This document shows positions 18,696 through 29,413 of a DNA stretch of 64,000 bases, piece after piece (the first letter of the stretch is position 1; each line of letters starts with the position of its first letter). This DNA is from Gammaproteobacteria bacterium. Lineage in GTDB: Bacteria > Pseudomonadota > Gammaproteobacteria > Steroidobacterales > Steroidobacteraceae. A program made the position numbers and the translations under genes. Location of the stretch: the NCBI GenBank assembly GCA_003137095.1, contig PLET01000113.1:20269-84268 (forward strand), read 5' to 3'. The notes under the pieces were generated by a model. The model was not told the origin of the DNA. It did not search any database and worked only from the letters and a program-made list of their open reading frames with translations.

Positions 18696-19882
18696 GCGCC
18701 GGCGATCCGCCGCAGCCGCGCCACCGCTGCGGCCACCGCCTCCACGGCCACCTCGATGTCCTGCGGGGTGGTGAAGCGGCCGAGGCTGAAGCGCAGGCTG
18801 CTTTCGGCCAGGCGTTCATCGCGCCCCAGCGCCCGCAGCACATACGACGGCTCCCGCGCCGCGGAGGCGCAGGCCGAACCGGTCGATACGGCCACTTGGG
18901 CCCGTACCGCGGCGAGCAAGCTCTCGCCTTCCACCTCCTCGAAGGACACATTGAGCAGCTGCGGCACGGTGTTTTGCGCCGCGCCATTGCGCAGGACCCG
19001 GCCGATGGCCTCGAGTCCCTGCCACAGCCGGTCGCGCAGTGCCGCCACCCTCGGCCCTTCGGCCGTCGCCGCCGCCGCCAGGGCGAAGGCTTCGCCCATG
19101 CCGACGACCTGATGAGTCGGAACGGTTCCGGACCGCAAACCGCGCTCCTGGCCTCCGCCGAATTGCAGCGCCTGCAGCTGCAAATCGCGCCGTCGCGACA
19201 CCAGCAAAGCGCCGACGCCCTTGGGTCCGTGGACCTTGTGCGCCGACAGGGACATCAGGTCGACGCCCGCTGCGCCGAAATCGATGGCGCATTTGCCCAT
19301 GCTCTGCGCCGCATCGACGTGCAGGCGCGCCACGCCGTGACGCGCGCAGACCGCGGCGATGGCGGCAATGTCCTGCACCACCCCGATCTCGTTGTTCACG
19401 TGCATGATGGAGACCAGCGTGGTGTCGCCCTGCAGTGCCGCCTGCACCTGGCCCGGATCGATGCCGCCACCGGAGTCCGGTACCAGGTAGGTGACCCGCC
19501 AACCGCGGCGCTCGAGTTCGCGGCAAGGATCGAGCACGGCCCGATGTTCGGTGCGGGCGGTGACCACATGCCTGCCGGCATCGCGGTAATAATGAGCGGC
19601 ACCGAACACGGCGAGATTATTCGCCTCCGTTGCACCCGAGGTCCAGATCACCTCCCCGGGTTCGGCACCCGCTGCCGCCGCCACCTGCGCCCGCGCGCGT
19701 TCGACGCGCTCGGCTGCGCGCTCGCCGAATTCATGTGCGTCGGAGCCGGGATTGCCGTACACGCCGGCCTCGGTCAGGCACTCGGCCATCCGGGCGGCCA
19801 CCCGCGGGTCGACCGGCGTGGTCGCCGCGTTGTCCAGGTAGACCGGCGCCGTCATGGGTGCGCGCGCGGCATCCGGACTCAT
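18692..19882 (-). CDS. iscS: Cysteine desulfurase IscS
   Basis: This is a PLP-dependent class V aminotransferase-fold enzyme of 396 residues that takes sulfur from cysteine for iron-sulfur clusters and tRNA thiolation. The catalytic loop STGSACAS carries the persulfide cysteine, and [12 protein letters not shown] carries the PLP lysine. The start at 19882 overlaps the trmJ stop (ATGA). An alternative ATG at 19855 ([17 protein letters not shown]) matches the E. coli N-terminus exactly, so the first nine residues are uncertain. It is followed with overlap by the IscU-like gene. IscR is absent upstream. Confidence 0.95.
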   Translation of the reverse strand: MSPDAARAPMTAPVYLDNAATTPVDPRVAARMAECLTEAGVYGNPGSDAHEFGERAAERVERARAQVAAAAGAEPGEVIWTSGATEANNLAVFGAAHYYRDAGRHVVTARTEHRAVLDPCRELERRGWRVTYLVPDSGGGIDPGQVQAALQGDTTLVSIMHVNNEIGVVQDIAAIAAVCARHGVARLHVDAAQSMGKCAIDFGAAGVDLMSLSAHKVHGPKGVGALLVSRRRDLQLQALQFGGGQERGLRSGTVPTHQVVGMGEAFALAAAATAEGPRVAALRDRLWQGLEAIGRVLRNGAAQNTVPQLLNVSFEEVEGESLLAAVRAQVAVSTGSACASAAREPSYVLRALGRDERLAESSLRFSLGRFTTPQDIEVAVEAVAAAVARLRRIAGA

Positions 19883-20610
19883 TTCAGCGGGCGGCGCACG
19901 CCCTGATCCGGCCGTCCCTGAACGGCGCTCAGGATGCCGCGCATGATGTTGAGTTCGTTGCGGTCGAGCTGCGCGCGGTTGAACAGCCTGCGCAGGCGCT
20001 CCATAAGATGTCCGGTGCGGTCCTCGAAATTGATGTCGTCGAGCACCTTTTGCAGATGCGCGTAGAAATGCTCGATGTCGCCTGAGGTCGCGAGCGGTTG
20101 ATCGAACTGGGTGAACGAGCCGGGCGCCTCGCGCGCCACGAATATCTCGTAGGCCAGCAGCTGGACCGACATGGCCAGATTCAGCGAGCAATAGTCAGGA
20201 TTGGCCGGAATCCGCACCAGCACGTTGCAATGCTGCAGGTCTTCATTGGCGAGCCCGTAGCGCTCGGAGCCGAACAGCAGCGCCGCACGGTTCTCCTGCG
20301 CCAGCGCCACGACTCTCGCGGCCACGTCGCGCGGCGTGGTGAATTCCCAGTGATACGAACGGGGGCGCGAGGTCGTGCCGGCGATGAAGCCGCAATCCGC
20401 GATGGCCTCCGCCACGCTGTCGACGACGCACGCCGCGGCCAGCACGTCGTCGGCTCCGGCAGCCAGGGCGTCGGCCTCGGCGTGCGGGAAAGCGCGCGGA
20501 CGCACCAGCACCAGTTCCCGCAGCGCCATGTTTTTCATGGCGCGCGCAACCGATCCGATGTTGCCCGGATGGCTGGGATCTATCAGCACGATGCGAACGG
20601 CGGTGGTCAT
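19879..20610 (-). CDS. trmJ: tRNA (cytidine/uridine-2'-O-)-methyltransferase TrmJ
   Basis: This is a 243-residue SPOUT-class methyltransferase that 2'-O-methylates position 32 of tRNAs. The N-terminus RIVLIDPSHPGNIGSVARAMKNM, the FGSERYGL motif and the knot region IPANPDYCSLNLAMSVQLLAYE are diagnostic. The C-terminal helical region matches E. coli TrmJ. It is divergent from suhB with only 24 bases between starts, as in E. coli where trmJ and suhB are also divergent neighbours upstream of isc. It overlaps iscS by four bases. Confidence 0.95.
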   Translation of the reverse strand: MTTAVRIVLIDPSHPGNIGSVARAMKNMALRELVLVRPRAFPHAEADALAAGADDVLAAACVVDSVAEAIADCGFIAGTTSRPRSYHWEFTTPRDVAARVVALAQENRAALLFGSERYGLANEDLQHCNVLVRIPANPDYCSLNLAMSVQLLAYEIFVAREAPGSFTQFDQPLATSGDIEHFYAHLQKVLDDINFEDRTGHLMERLRRLFNRAQLDRNELNIMRGILSAVQGRPDQGVRRPLK

Positions 20611-20634
20611 GCTCTGTTATTCTAGCGCCAGCCT

Positions 20635-21432
20635 ATGCATCCACTGCTCAATATCGGCATGCGCGCCGCCAGGCGCGCCGGTGATCTGATCGTACGCAGC
20701 CTTTCGCGACTCGATTCGATCAAGATCGACACCAAGGGCCGCAACGATTTCGTCACCGACATCGACCGCAAGGCCGAGGCCGAGATCATCGCCACGGTGC
20801 GCCGCGCGCATCCGGACCACGCATTTCTCGCCGAGGAAACGGGCCGCAGCGGCGACAGCGAATTCCTCTGGATCATCGATCCATTGGACGGAACGACGAA
20901 CTTCCTGCACGGATTTCCCACCTTCGCCGTCTCCATCGCGGTCGAGCAAAAGGGCCGGCTGCAGCACGCGGTCGTCTACGATCCCATGCGCCAGGAATTC
21001 TTCACGGCCTCGCGCGGCGACGGTGCACAGCTCGAGGGGAAAAAGATCCGCGTCAGCACGCAGCGCACGCTCGAGGGCGCGCTGATCGGCACCGGCCTGC
21101 CGTTTCGCGCCGGTGCCGGCTATATCGACGAATATCTGGCCATGCTCAAGGTGATCATGTCGACCGCGGCCGGGGTACGCAGGCCCGGCGCCGCGTCGCT
21201 CGACCTGGCCTACGTGGCGGCCGGCCGGACCGACGGGTTTTGGGAATTCGGGCTGTCCCCGTGGGACACCGCCGCCGGCACGCTGCTCATCCAGGAAGCC
21301 GGGGGCCGGGTGGGAACGCCCGCCGGCGCGCAATACGCGCTCGGCAGCAACATCGTCGCCGGCAATCCCAAGGTGTACGAAGCGCTGCTCGCCGCGATCG
21401 GACCGCTCGCGCCGGCGGCGCTGCTCGTCTAG
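20635..21432 (+). CDS. suhB: Inositol-1-monophosphatase family protein SuhB
   Basis: This is a 265-residue Mg2+-dependent phosphatase of the IMPase family. The metal site is formed by EETG (E67/E68), DPLDGTTNF (D82, D85) and the C-terminal WDTAAG motif. In E. coli SuhB also joins the rRNA antitermination complex with NusA/NusB and the ribosomal protein S10. The context, divergent with trmJ-isc, matches E. coli. The ATG at 20635 is set by the family start and the short divergent gap. Confidence 0.94.
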   Translation: MHPLLNIGMRAARRAGDLIVRSLSRLDSIKIDTKGRNDFVTDIDRKAEAEIIATVRRAHPDHAFLAEETGRSGDSEFLWIIDPLDGTTNFLHGFPTFAVSIAVEQKGRLQHAVVYDPMRQEFFTASRGDGAQLEGKKIRVSTQRTLEGALIGTGLPFRAGAGYIDEYLAMLKVIMSTAAGVRRPGAASLDLAYVAAGRTDGFWEFGLSPWDTAAGTLLIQEAGGRVGTPAGAQYALGSNIVAGNPKVYEALLAAIGPLAPAALLV

Positions 21433-21436
21433 CAGG

Positions 21437-22936
21437 CTAGCGGGTGCCCGCGCCGGAAGCCGCCGCTGCGGCCGGCGGCTCCGGCGCGCCGCGCCGCAAC
21501 CGGCTGTGCGAGTAGCCGTAAAAGAAATACAGGGCGAAACCGACCGCGCTCCACAACACCAGACGCATCCAGGTCGCGGTGGGCAGCGAGGCCGCCATGC
21601 CGGCGCAGAACAGCACCCCCATGATCGAGGTGAACCACACCGCCGGCACCCGGAAGGGCCGCGGCAGATCCGGCCGGGTATAGCGCAGCACCAGCACGCC
21701 GATGCACACCACGATGAAGGCGACCAGCGTGCCGATGGACACCAGTTCGCCGAGGATGCCGATCGGCAGCAGGCCGGCGAACGTGGCCGCGAGCACGCCG
21801 GTGATGAGCGTGGCGATGTGCGGGGTGCGAAATTTCGGATGCACGGCGCCGAAGTACTTCGGCATCAGGCCGTCGCGCGACATGGTCAGCCAGATGCGCG
21901 CCTGCGGAATGATCATGGTGATGATGACGGAGGTCAATCCGAACAGGGCGCCCCAGATGACCCAGCTCGTCAGCCACGAGAGCTGCGGGTGCGCTTCGAG
22001 GGCGACCGCCACGGGCGCGGCGTCGTTGAGCTGCTGGTACGGCACCAGTCCGGTCATCACGCTCGACATCAGGATATAGAGCACGGTGCAGATGGCGAGG
22101 CTGCCGAGCATGCCGATCGGCACGCTGCGGGCCGGATCCTTGGCCTCCTGCACCACGGTCGAGACGCCGTCGAAGCCGATGTAGGCGAAGAAGATGATGG
22201 CCGAGGCCTGCAGGATCCCGCTCCAGCCGAATTCACCGAAAGTGCCGTTATTCTTCGGGATGTACGGCGCCCAGAGCGACGTGTTGACATAGATGGCGCC
22301 GAACACGATCACTGCGACCACGATGCTGACCTTGATGGCCACGATGATGGTGTTGACGGTGGCGGATTCCTTGATGCCCTTGTAACAGAGCGCGGTCGCC
22401 GCGGCGATGATCAGAATCGCCGGCAGGTTGATGAACGCGGTGGTGCGGTGGATCTCGAACCCGACTTCGGAGGCCTCGAACGGCGCCGAGGTGAGCCAGG
22501 CGGGGAAGATGTTGATGCCATACAGGTCGAGCAGCTTCACGAAGTAGCGGCTCCAACCGACCGCAACCGTGGAGCAGGCCATCATGTACTCGAGCACCAG
22601 GTTCCAGCCGACGAACCACGCCACGATTTCACCGAGCGTCGCGTAACTGTAGGCATAGGCGCTGCCGGCCACCGGCACCATGCCGGCAAATTCGGAATAG
22701 CAAAGACCCGCGAACATGCAGCCGATGCCGGCGATGATGAAAGAAATCACGATCGCCGGCCCGGCGTGCTGCGCGGCCGCGAGCCCGGTGAGGACGAAGA
22801 TTCCGGTGCCGATGATGCCGCCGATGCCGAATGCCACCAGCGCCGGCACGCCGAGCGCCCGAACCAGGTGCTTGCCGGCCGCCTCCTCATGGTAATCGGC
22901 GATCGGTTTGACTGCGAAAATTCCCGTGTTATTCAT
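21437..22936 (-). CDS. APC-family amino-acid permease (cationic amino-acid type)
   Basis: This is a 499-residue inner-membrane transporter with about 12 predicted helices and the amino acid-polyamine-organocation signature GIGGIIGTGIFVLTG in helix 1 and FFAYIGFDGVSTVVQEAKDPARS in helix 6. It most resembles YfnA/CAT-type permeases, which import amino acids by proton symport; the substrate is not readable from sequence. The ATG at 22936 was preferred over a GTG three codons upstream. It ends five bases from the convergent suhB stop and lies 58 bases downstream of the terC-like gene. Confidence 0.85.
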   Translation of the reverse strand: MNNTGIFAVKPIADYHEEAAGKHLVRALGVPALVAFGIGGIIGTGIFVLTGLAAAQHAGPAIVISFIIAGIGCMFAGLCYSEFAGMVPVAGSAYAYSYATLGEIVAWFVGWNLVLEYMMACSTVAVGWSRYFVKLLDLYGINIFPAWLTSAPFEASEVGFEIHRTTAFINLPAILIIAAATALCYKGIKESATVNTIIVAIKVSIVVAVIVFGAIYVNTSLWAPYIPKNNGTFGEFGWSGILQASAIIFFAYIGFDGVSTVVQEAKDPARSVPIGMLGSLAICTVLYILMSSVMTGLVPYQQLNDAAPVAVALEAHPQLSWLTSWVIWGALFGLTSVIITMIIPQARIWLTMSRDGLMPKYFGAVHPKFRTPHIATLITGVLAATFAGLLPIGILGELVSIGTLVAFIVVCIGVLVLRYTRPDLPRPFRVPAVWFTSIMGVLFCAGMAASLPTATWMRLVLWSAVGFALYFFYGYSHSRLRRGAPEPPAAAAASGAGTR

Positions 22937-22994
22937 GTCGTGCACCCAATTTGCGCTGGCTTCGCCCGACTGTATCGGCTTTCCTTGCCCGCCG

Positions 22995-23702
22995 CTAGGA
23001 GACCCGCTTGCGGAGCCGGATATTCATCCATTCCACGGCCGTGGCAAAGCCCATGGCGAAATACAGGTAGCCGCGGGGAATTTCGTGGTCCACCGACTCG
23101 CCGATCAGCGCGGCGCCCACCAGCACCAGGAACGCGAGCGCCAGCACTTTGAGCGTGGGGTAGCGGTCGATGAATTTGCCGACCGCCGCCGACACCCACA
23201 TCATGAACACCACCGAGCAGACGATGGCGGCCGCCATCACCTCGATGCGGTTGGCGAGCCCGATGGCGGTAAACACCGAATCGAGCGAAAACAGGATGTC
23301 GATGACACCGATCTGCAGGATGACCAGCCAAAACCCGTCCAGCAGCCCGGGTGTGCGATCGCGCCCGCGACCCTGCAGGGTGGCGCGGATCTCGAGCACG
23401 CTGTTCAGCAGCAGGAACAGGCCGCCGGCGAACAGCACCAGGGCGCGACCCGATATGGCCACGTCGAGCACTGAAAACAGCGGCCGGCGCAGGCTTGCGA
23501 GCCAAGTGATCGAATACAGCAGCCCCAGCCGGGTGAACATTGCGAACACCAATCCGAGCACGCGCGCGCTGGCGCGCCGCGGCGCCGGCAGGCGCGCGAC
23601 CAGCACGGACAGCAGGATGATGTTGTCGATCCCGAGAACGATCTCGAGCAGCGTCAGGGTCAGAAACGACAGCCAGGCCTGCGGCTCGAACAACAACTGC
23701 AT
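22995..23702 (-). CDS. TerC-family integral membrane protein
   Basis: This is a 235-residue membrane protein with about seven helices. The TerC signatures LEIVLGIDNII near the N-terminus and DILFSLDSVFTAIG in the middle place conserved acidic residues inside the membrane. TerC relatives are linked to metal-ion (notably manganese) export at the inner membrane or to tellurite resistance. No yybP-ykoY riboswitch or other tellurite genes are visible nearby, so a housekeeping ion-transport role is more likely. The start ATG at 23702 is the first in frame and fits the family. Confidence 0.85.
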   Translation of the reverse strand: MQLLFEPQAWLSFLTLTLLEIVLGIDNIILLSVLVARLPAPRRASARVLGLVFAMFTRLGLLYSITWLASLRRPLFSVLDVAISGRALVLFAGGLFLLLNSVLEIRATLQGRGRDRTPGLLDGFWLVILQIGVIDILFSLDSVFTAIGLANRIEVMAAAIVCSVVFMMWVSAAVGKFIDRYPTLKVLALAFLVLVGAALIGESVDHEIPRGYLYFAMGFATAVEWMNIRLRKRVS

Positions 23703-23765
23703 GAATCCACTCTAGGGTCCGCGCGCGGCCAGGGCAAGGCCGTCACCCGGCCGCAGGCGATTTCC

Positions 23766-23823
23766 GGCTTCGACAGGCGCTCCGCGGCTTCGCAGGAGCT
23801 CCGCGGCTTCGCAGGAGCTCCGC
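23766..23823. repeat. Three tandem 19-20-bp repeats behind secF
   Basis: Two identical 19-base units, GGCTTCGCAGGAGCTCCGC (23786-23804 and 23805-23823), follow a degenerate 20-base copy (23766-23785). A partial copy (GGCTTCA) runs into the secF stop codon at 23828. Each identical unit carries the self-complementary core GGAGCTCC, so the array can fold into hairpins. It occupies the 125-base gap between the secF and terC genes. Confidence 0.85.
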
Positions 23824-23827
23824 GGCT

Positions 23828-24766
23828 TCAGGGCAGGCCGTCCACCTCTTCCGGTTTGGTGAGCTTGCGCTCCAGCAGGTCGTCGGTCCTGAGGCCGAGG
23901 TCGAGCGCGAGTGCCGCGGAGATGTAGATCGAGGAGTAGGTGCCGGCCAGGATGCCGATGACCAGCGCCGCCGAGAAGCCGTGCAGGGTTTCGCCGCCGA
24001 ATATCAGCAATGCGAGCACCACCAGCAGGGTCACCAGCTTGGTCATCAGGGTGCGCGACAGCGTTTGGTTGATCGATTCGTCGATGACCTGGGCGATCGA
24101 CAGCTTGCGGGCGGTGCGCGCCCGTTCACGAACCCGATCGAAGACGATGACGGTGTCATTGAGCGAATAGCCGATCACCGCGAGAATCGCGGAGATGGCC
24201 GTCAGATCGAACGTCATCTGGGATACCGCAAAGAACCCGAGCACGCAGATTGGGTCGTGCAACACCGCAAAAATCGCGCCCAGGGCGAGTTTCGGCGTGA
24301 AGCGCAGCAGCACGTAGATCAGGATCAGCACCAGGGTGGCCACCAGCGCCCAGGCGCCCTTGACGAACAACTCCTGCCCGACCTGCGGCCCGACGATCTC
24401 CGTCTGCTGCAGCTTCACGCCGGGATCCGCGGCGCGAAAGATGTCGAGAATGCGCGCGCCGATCTCGCCGCCCCTGGCGCTCGGATCGGGCGGCAGGCGC
24501 ACCAGGATGTCCCGCGAACTGCCGAACGCCTGTACCTGGGCGCCGGCGATGCCGGCCTTGGCCAGGTCGCCGCGCAGCGCCTCGATGTTCGGCGCCTGCG
24601 GAAAATTCGTCTCGACGACGATGCCGCCGGTGAAGTCGATGCCCAGATTCAGACCGCGAGCTGCGACCAGCGCCAGCGATGCGACGATCAGGACCGCCGA
24701 CAGGCCGTACCAGATCTTGCGCGTCCGCATGAAGGGGAAGCGCGTGACTTTGTGAAAGAATTCCAT
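23828..24766 (-). CDS. secF: Protein translocase subunit SecF
   Basis: This is a 312-residue inner-membrane protein with six predicted helices and one large periplasmic loop, the partner of SecD in pulling exported proteins through SecYEG. The signatures GLNLGIDFTGGIVVE after helix 1, and AVIGYSLNDTVIVFDRVRE and TLMTKLVTLLVVLALLIFGG in the C-terminal half, are diagnostic. The ATG at 24766 begins MEFFHKVTRFPFM and follows secD by 37 bases; the frame is open further upstream inside secD but lacks homology. A short tandem repeat lies directly after the stop. Confidence 0.96.
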   Translation of the reverse strand: MEFFHKVTRFPFMRTRKIWYGLSAVLIVASLALVAARGLNLGIDFTGGIVVETNFPQAPNIEALRGDLAKAGIAGAQVQAFGSSRDILVRLPPDPSARGGEIGARILDIFRAADPGVKLQQTEIVGPQVGQELFVKGAWALVATLVLILIYVLLRFTPKLALGAIFAVLHDPICVLGFFAVSQMTFDLTAISAILAVIGYSLNDTVIVFDRVRERARTARKLSIAQVIDESINQTLSRTLMTKLVTLLVVLALLIFGGETLHGFSAALVIGILAGTYSSIYISAALALDLGLRTDDLLERKLTKPEEVDGLP

Positions 24767-24803
24767 GTATTTGAACCCCGATTCGCGCGGCCGGATCGAC
24801 CGC

Positions 24804-26657
24804 CTAGATCGACAACCGCTCGATCTTGCGCTTGCCGCCGTAGATGACCTGGACCAGCGCGCGACTGCCCATGAGGGATGTGAACATCGACGTCGCGATC
24901 CCGAGCACCAGCACCACCGCGAAGCCGCGCACCGCACCGGTGCCGAACAGCCACAGCACGAGGCCGGCGATCAGCGCCGTGACGTTGGAGTCCGCAATCG
25001 CCGAGAACGCGCGGTCGAAGCCCGCGGAGATGGCCGCACGCGGCGAGACGCCGATGCGGATCTCCTCGCGAATGCGCTCGTAGATCAGAATGTTGGCATC
25101 CACCGCCATGCCGACGGTCAGCACCACCGCGGCGATTCCCGGCAGGGTGAGCGCGGCACCGACCAGCGACAGGAATGCGGTGAGCAGCACCACGTTGGCC
25201 GCCAACACGATGTCGGCAATCAAACCGAACGCCTTGTAGTAGATCGCCATGAAGATGAAGGCACCTAACATGCCGAACACCATCGCGTTGACCCCCTTGT
25301 CGATGTTGTCCTGACCGAGGCTCGGGCCGATCGCCCGCTCCTCGACCGGCGTCAGCGGCGCGGCCAATCCGCCCGCCCGCAGCAGCAGCGCGAGTTCGCG
25401 TCCCTCGATGGGATTCACGCCGGTGATCTGGAAATTGTTGGAGAACACCCCGCGAATGGTCGCACGATTGATGACCTCCTCGGTGGTGCGGTCGACATCG
25501 ACGCCTTCGGCGTTTTTCTCGCGGGAACGGTCGATGAACACCACGGCCATCAGGTGACCGATGTTCTCCTGCGTGTTCTTGAGCATCTTGGCCGCGCCGC
25601 GGCTGTCGAGGCCCACCGACACCGCCGGGCCATCCTGGCTGTTCGGCTGAAACGAGGCATCCGTCAGCTGATCGCCGGTGACGACCACGTCGCGCTTCAG
25701 TAGAACCGGCTGCTTGTCCCGGGTGTAGTACAGTTTGGAGCCGAGCGGCACATGGCCGGTGGCGGCGGCCTCCAGCGGATTGTTGGCCTCATCGACCATG
25801 CGAAATTCCAGGGTTGCGGTCTTGCCGAGGATCTTCTTGACCTCGGCGGAGTTCTGCAGGCCGGGCAGTTCGATCTGGATGCGGTCCACGCCCTGGCGCG
25901 CAACCTGCGGCTCGGACACCGCAAGTTCCGGGCTGTTCAGCCGGTTTCGCAGGATCACGATGTTCTGCTGGATCGCGTAGTCCTCGCGCTCCTTGATCTC
26001 GGCCGGCGTGAGCACCAGATCGAGGGCAGGCGAACCATCGACGGTGGCGTCGGTCAGGGTCAGATTGCGGCTGTCGGCGAGAATGGCTGCGCGGCCCTTG
26101 GCGAAGCTGTCGGCGTCGCGGAACAGCACCCGCACCCGGTTCTGCGCATAATCCACTTGCACGTCCTGGTAGCCGATGCGGGCGTTGCGCAGCGACGCGC
26201 GGAAGTCCTGCTCATGGTGATCGAGCTGCTGCTTGACGGCGCCCGCCACGTCGACCTGATAAACGAGGTAGACGCCGCCGCGCAGGTCGAGGCCGAGCTT
26301 CAGCGGGTTCAACCCCAGATTGCGCATCCACTCGGGAACGCGCGAGGCCTGCGACAGCGCGATGGTGTACTCGTTGGGCTGGCCCTCCGCGATGACGTCG
26401 CGCGCCTTGAGCTGGTCCTGTTTGGTGGCGAAACGCAGGGTCAGCCGCCCCTGGTCGAGAAATGCCCCGGTGGCCTTGACGCCCTTGTCCGCGAGCAGCC
26501 GCTCGATCGATGCCCGGTCCCCGTCCTGCACCGCCGCCCGGTCGCGCGCGAATTGCAGGGCATTCTCCTCGCCGAACAGGTTCGGCAGCGCGAGCAATAT
26601 CCCGAACAGCAACACGATCGCCACCAGCGCAATCTTCCAGCGCGGGTATGAAATCAT
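24804..26657 (-). CDS. secD: Protein translocase subunit SecD
   Basis: This is a 617-residue inner-membrane protein with six helices and a large periplasmic P1 head, working with SecF and YajC in proton-driven completion of protein export. The signatures GLDLRGGVYLVYQV (about residues 114-127), the C-terminal ADIVLAANVVLLTAFL and TVGMAVDANILIYERIREE are present. It begins MISYPRWKIALV, overlapping the yajC stop by four bases (ATGA). The order yajC-secD-secF downstream of tgt is the standard operon. Confidence 0.97.
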   Translation of the reverse strand: MISYPRWKIALVAIVLLFGILLALPNLFGEENALQFARDRAAVQDGDRASIERLLADKGVKATGAFLDQGRLTLRFATKQDQLKARDVIAEGQPNEYTIALSQASRVPEWMRNLGLNPLKLGLDLRGGVYLVYQVDVAGAVKQQLDHHEQDFRASLRNARIGYQDVQVDYAQNRVRVLFRDADSFAKGRAAILADSRNLTLTDATVDGSPALDLVLTPAEIKEREDYAIQQNIVILRNRLNSPELAVSEPQVARQGVDRIQIELPGLQNSAEVKKILGKTATLEFRMVDEANNPLEAAATGHVPLGSKLYYTRDKQPVLLKRDVVVTGDQLTDASFQPNSQDGPAVSVGLDSRGAAKMLKNTQENIGHLMAVVFIDRSREKNAEGVDVDRTTEEVINRATIRGVFSNNFQITGVNPIEGRELALLLRAGGLAAPLTPVEERAIGPSLGQDNIDKGVNAMVFGMLGAFIFMAIYYKAFGLIADIVLAANVVLLTAFLSLVGAALTLPGIAAVVLTVGMAVDANILIYERIREEIRIGVSPRAAISAGFDRAFSAIADSNVTALIAGLVLWLFGTGAVRGFAVVLVLGIATSMFTSLMGSRALVQVIYGGKRKIERLSI

Positions 26658-26986
26658 GCGCTCTTGACCGTGCCCTTCGGCAGCACCTGGGCGACCTGGA
26701 ATTTCTGCAGCTTGACGCTCACGCCGCTCGCGATCTCGAGCGTCAGGAACTGCTCGCCGACGTCGGTGACCTTGCCGAGGATTCCTCCGGTGGTGGCGAC
26801 CTCGTCGCCGGCGGCGATCTTCGAGAGCATCTCGCGCTGCTCCTTGGCGCGCTTGTTCTGCGGCCTGATCAGCAGGAAGTAGAAGACCACCAGGAGCAGT
26901 ACGGGCAGCATCAGCGCACTCAGGATGCTTTGTCCCCCAGCTGCCCCGGCCGCCTGCGCCTGGGCAGAATTAATGAAGAAATCCAT
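26654..26986 (-). CDS. yajC: Sec translocon accessory protein YajC
   Basis: This is a 110-residue protein with one membrane helix (about residues 22-41) followed by the family signature FYFLLIRPQNKRAKEQREML and a small cytosolic domain (DEVATTGGILGKVTDVGEQF). It associates with SecDF. The ATG at 26986 has AGGTG upstream; a longer frame exists but lacks homology. It lies 95 bases after tgt and overlaps secD. Confidence 0.96.
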   Translation of the reverse strand: MDFFINSAQAQAAGAAGGQSILSALMLPVLLLVVFYFLLIRPQNKRAKEQREMLSKIAAGDEVATTGGILGKVTDVGEQFLTLEIASGVSVKLQKFQVAQVLPKGTVKSA

Positions 26987-27081
26987 AGCGTTACACCTGT
27001 TATTTGCGGTATGGCCGCGGCACAAAGGCGCGTATTATACAAAGAAACGCACGCCGCAAAGGTAAACCGGTCCCTTCGAGG

Positions 27082-29252
<2,171 letters not shown>

Positions 29253-29286
29253 TTGCACGGGAATACTACCAACAGGGCCGATCGCA

Positions 29287-29292
29287 TATACT
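29287..29292 (+). promoter_or_regulatory. Likely -10 box of the tRNA-Leu promoter
   Basis: TATACT followed by a GC-rich discriminator lies 14 bases before the mature tRNA 5' end, which would give a very short leader. No convincing -35 box is seen at 16-18 bases. Confidence 0.35.
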
Positions 29293-29306
29293 GCCGCACC
29301 TGGCAT

Positions 29307-29393
29307 GCCCGGATGGCGGAACTGGTAGACGCGCCGGACTCAAAATCCGGTGGTGGTGACACCGTGTGGGTTCGATTCCCTCTCCGGGCACCA
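29307..29393 (+). tRNA. tRNA-Leu (anticodon CAA)
   Basis: This 87-base gene folds as a class II tRNA. The acceptor stem is GCCCGGA/TCCGGGC with discriminator A and an encoded CCA end. The anticodon stem CCGGA/TCCGG closes the loop CTCAAAA, giving CAA, which reads UUG codons. A long variable arm (GTGGTGGTGACACC region) and the T-loop GGTTCGATTCC are present. A Nudix gene starts only 20 bases later on the same strand. Confidence 0.96.
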
Positions 29394-29413
29394 GTATTAA
29401 CTATGGACGACAC

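Noticed and set aside
21506..23152. A 548-codon plus-strand frame
   Set aside because: It is antisense to the permease and the terC-like gene, whose membrane helices and signatures are clear on the minus strand.
22995..23702. TerC as part of a tellurite-resistance/stress (ter) system
   Set aside because: No terZABDE genes are nearby; isolated TerC-family proteins are common housekeeping transporters.
29307..29393. The tRNA-Leu as an integration site
   Set aside because: No integrase follows, no repeated tRNA 3' end is visible nearby and the flanking genes are housekeeping.
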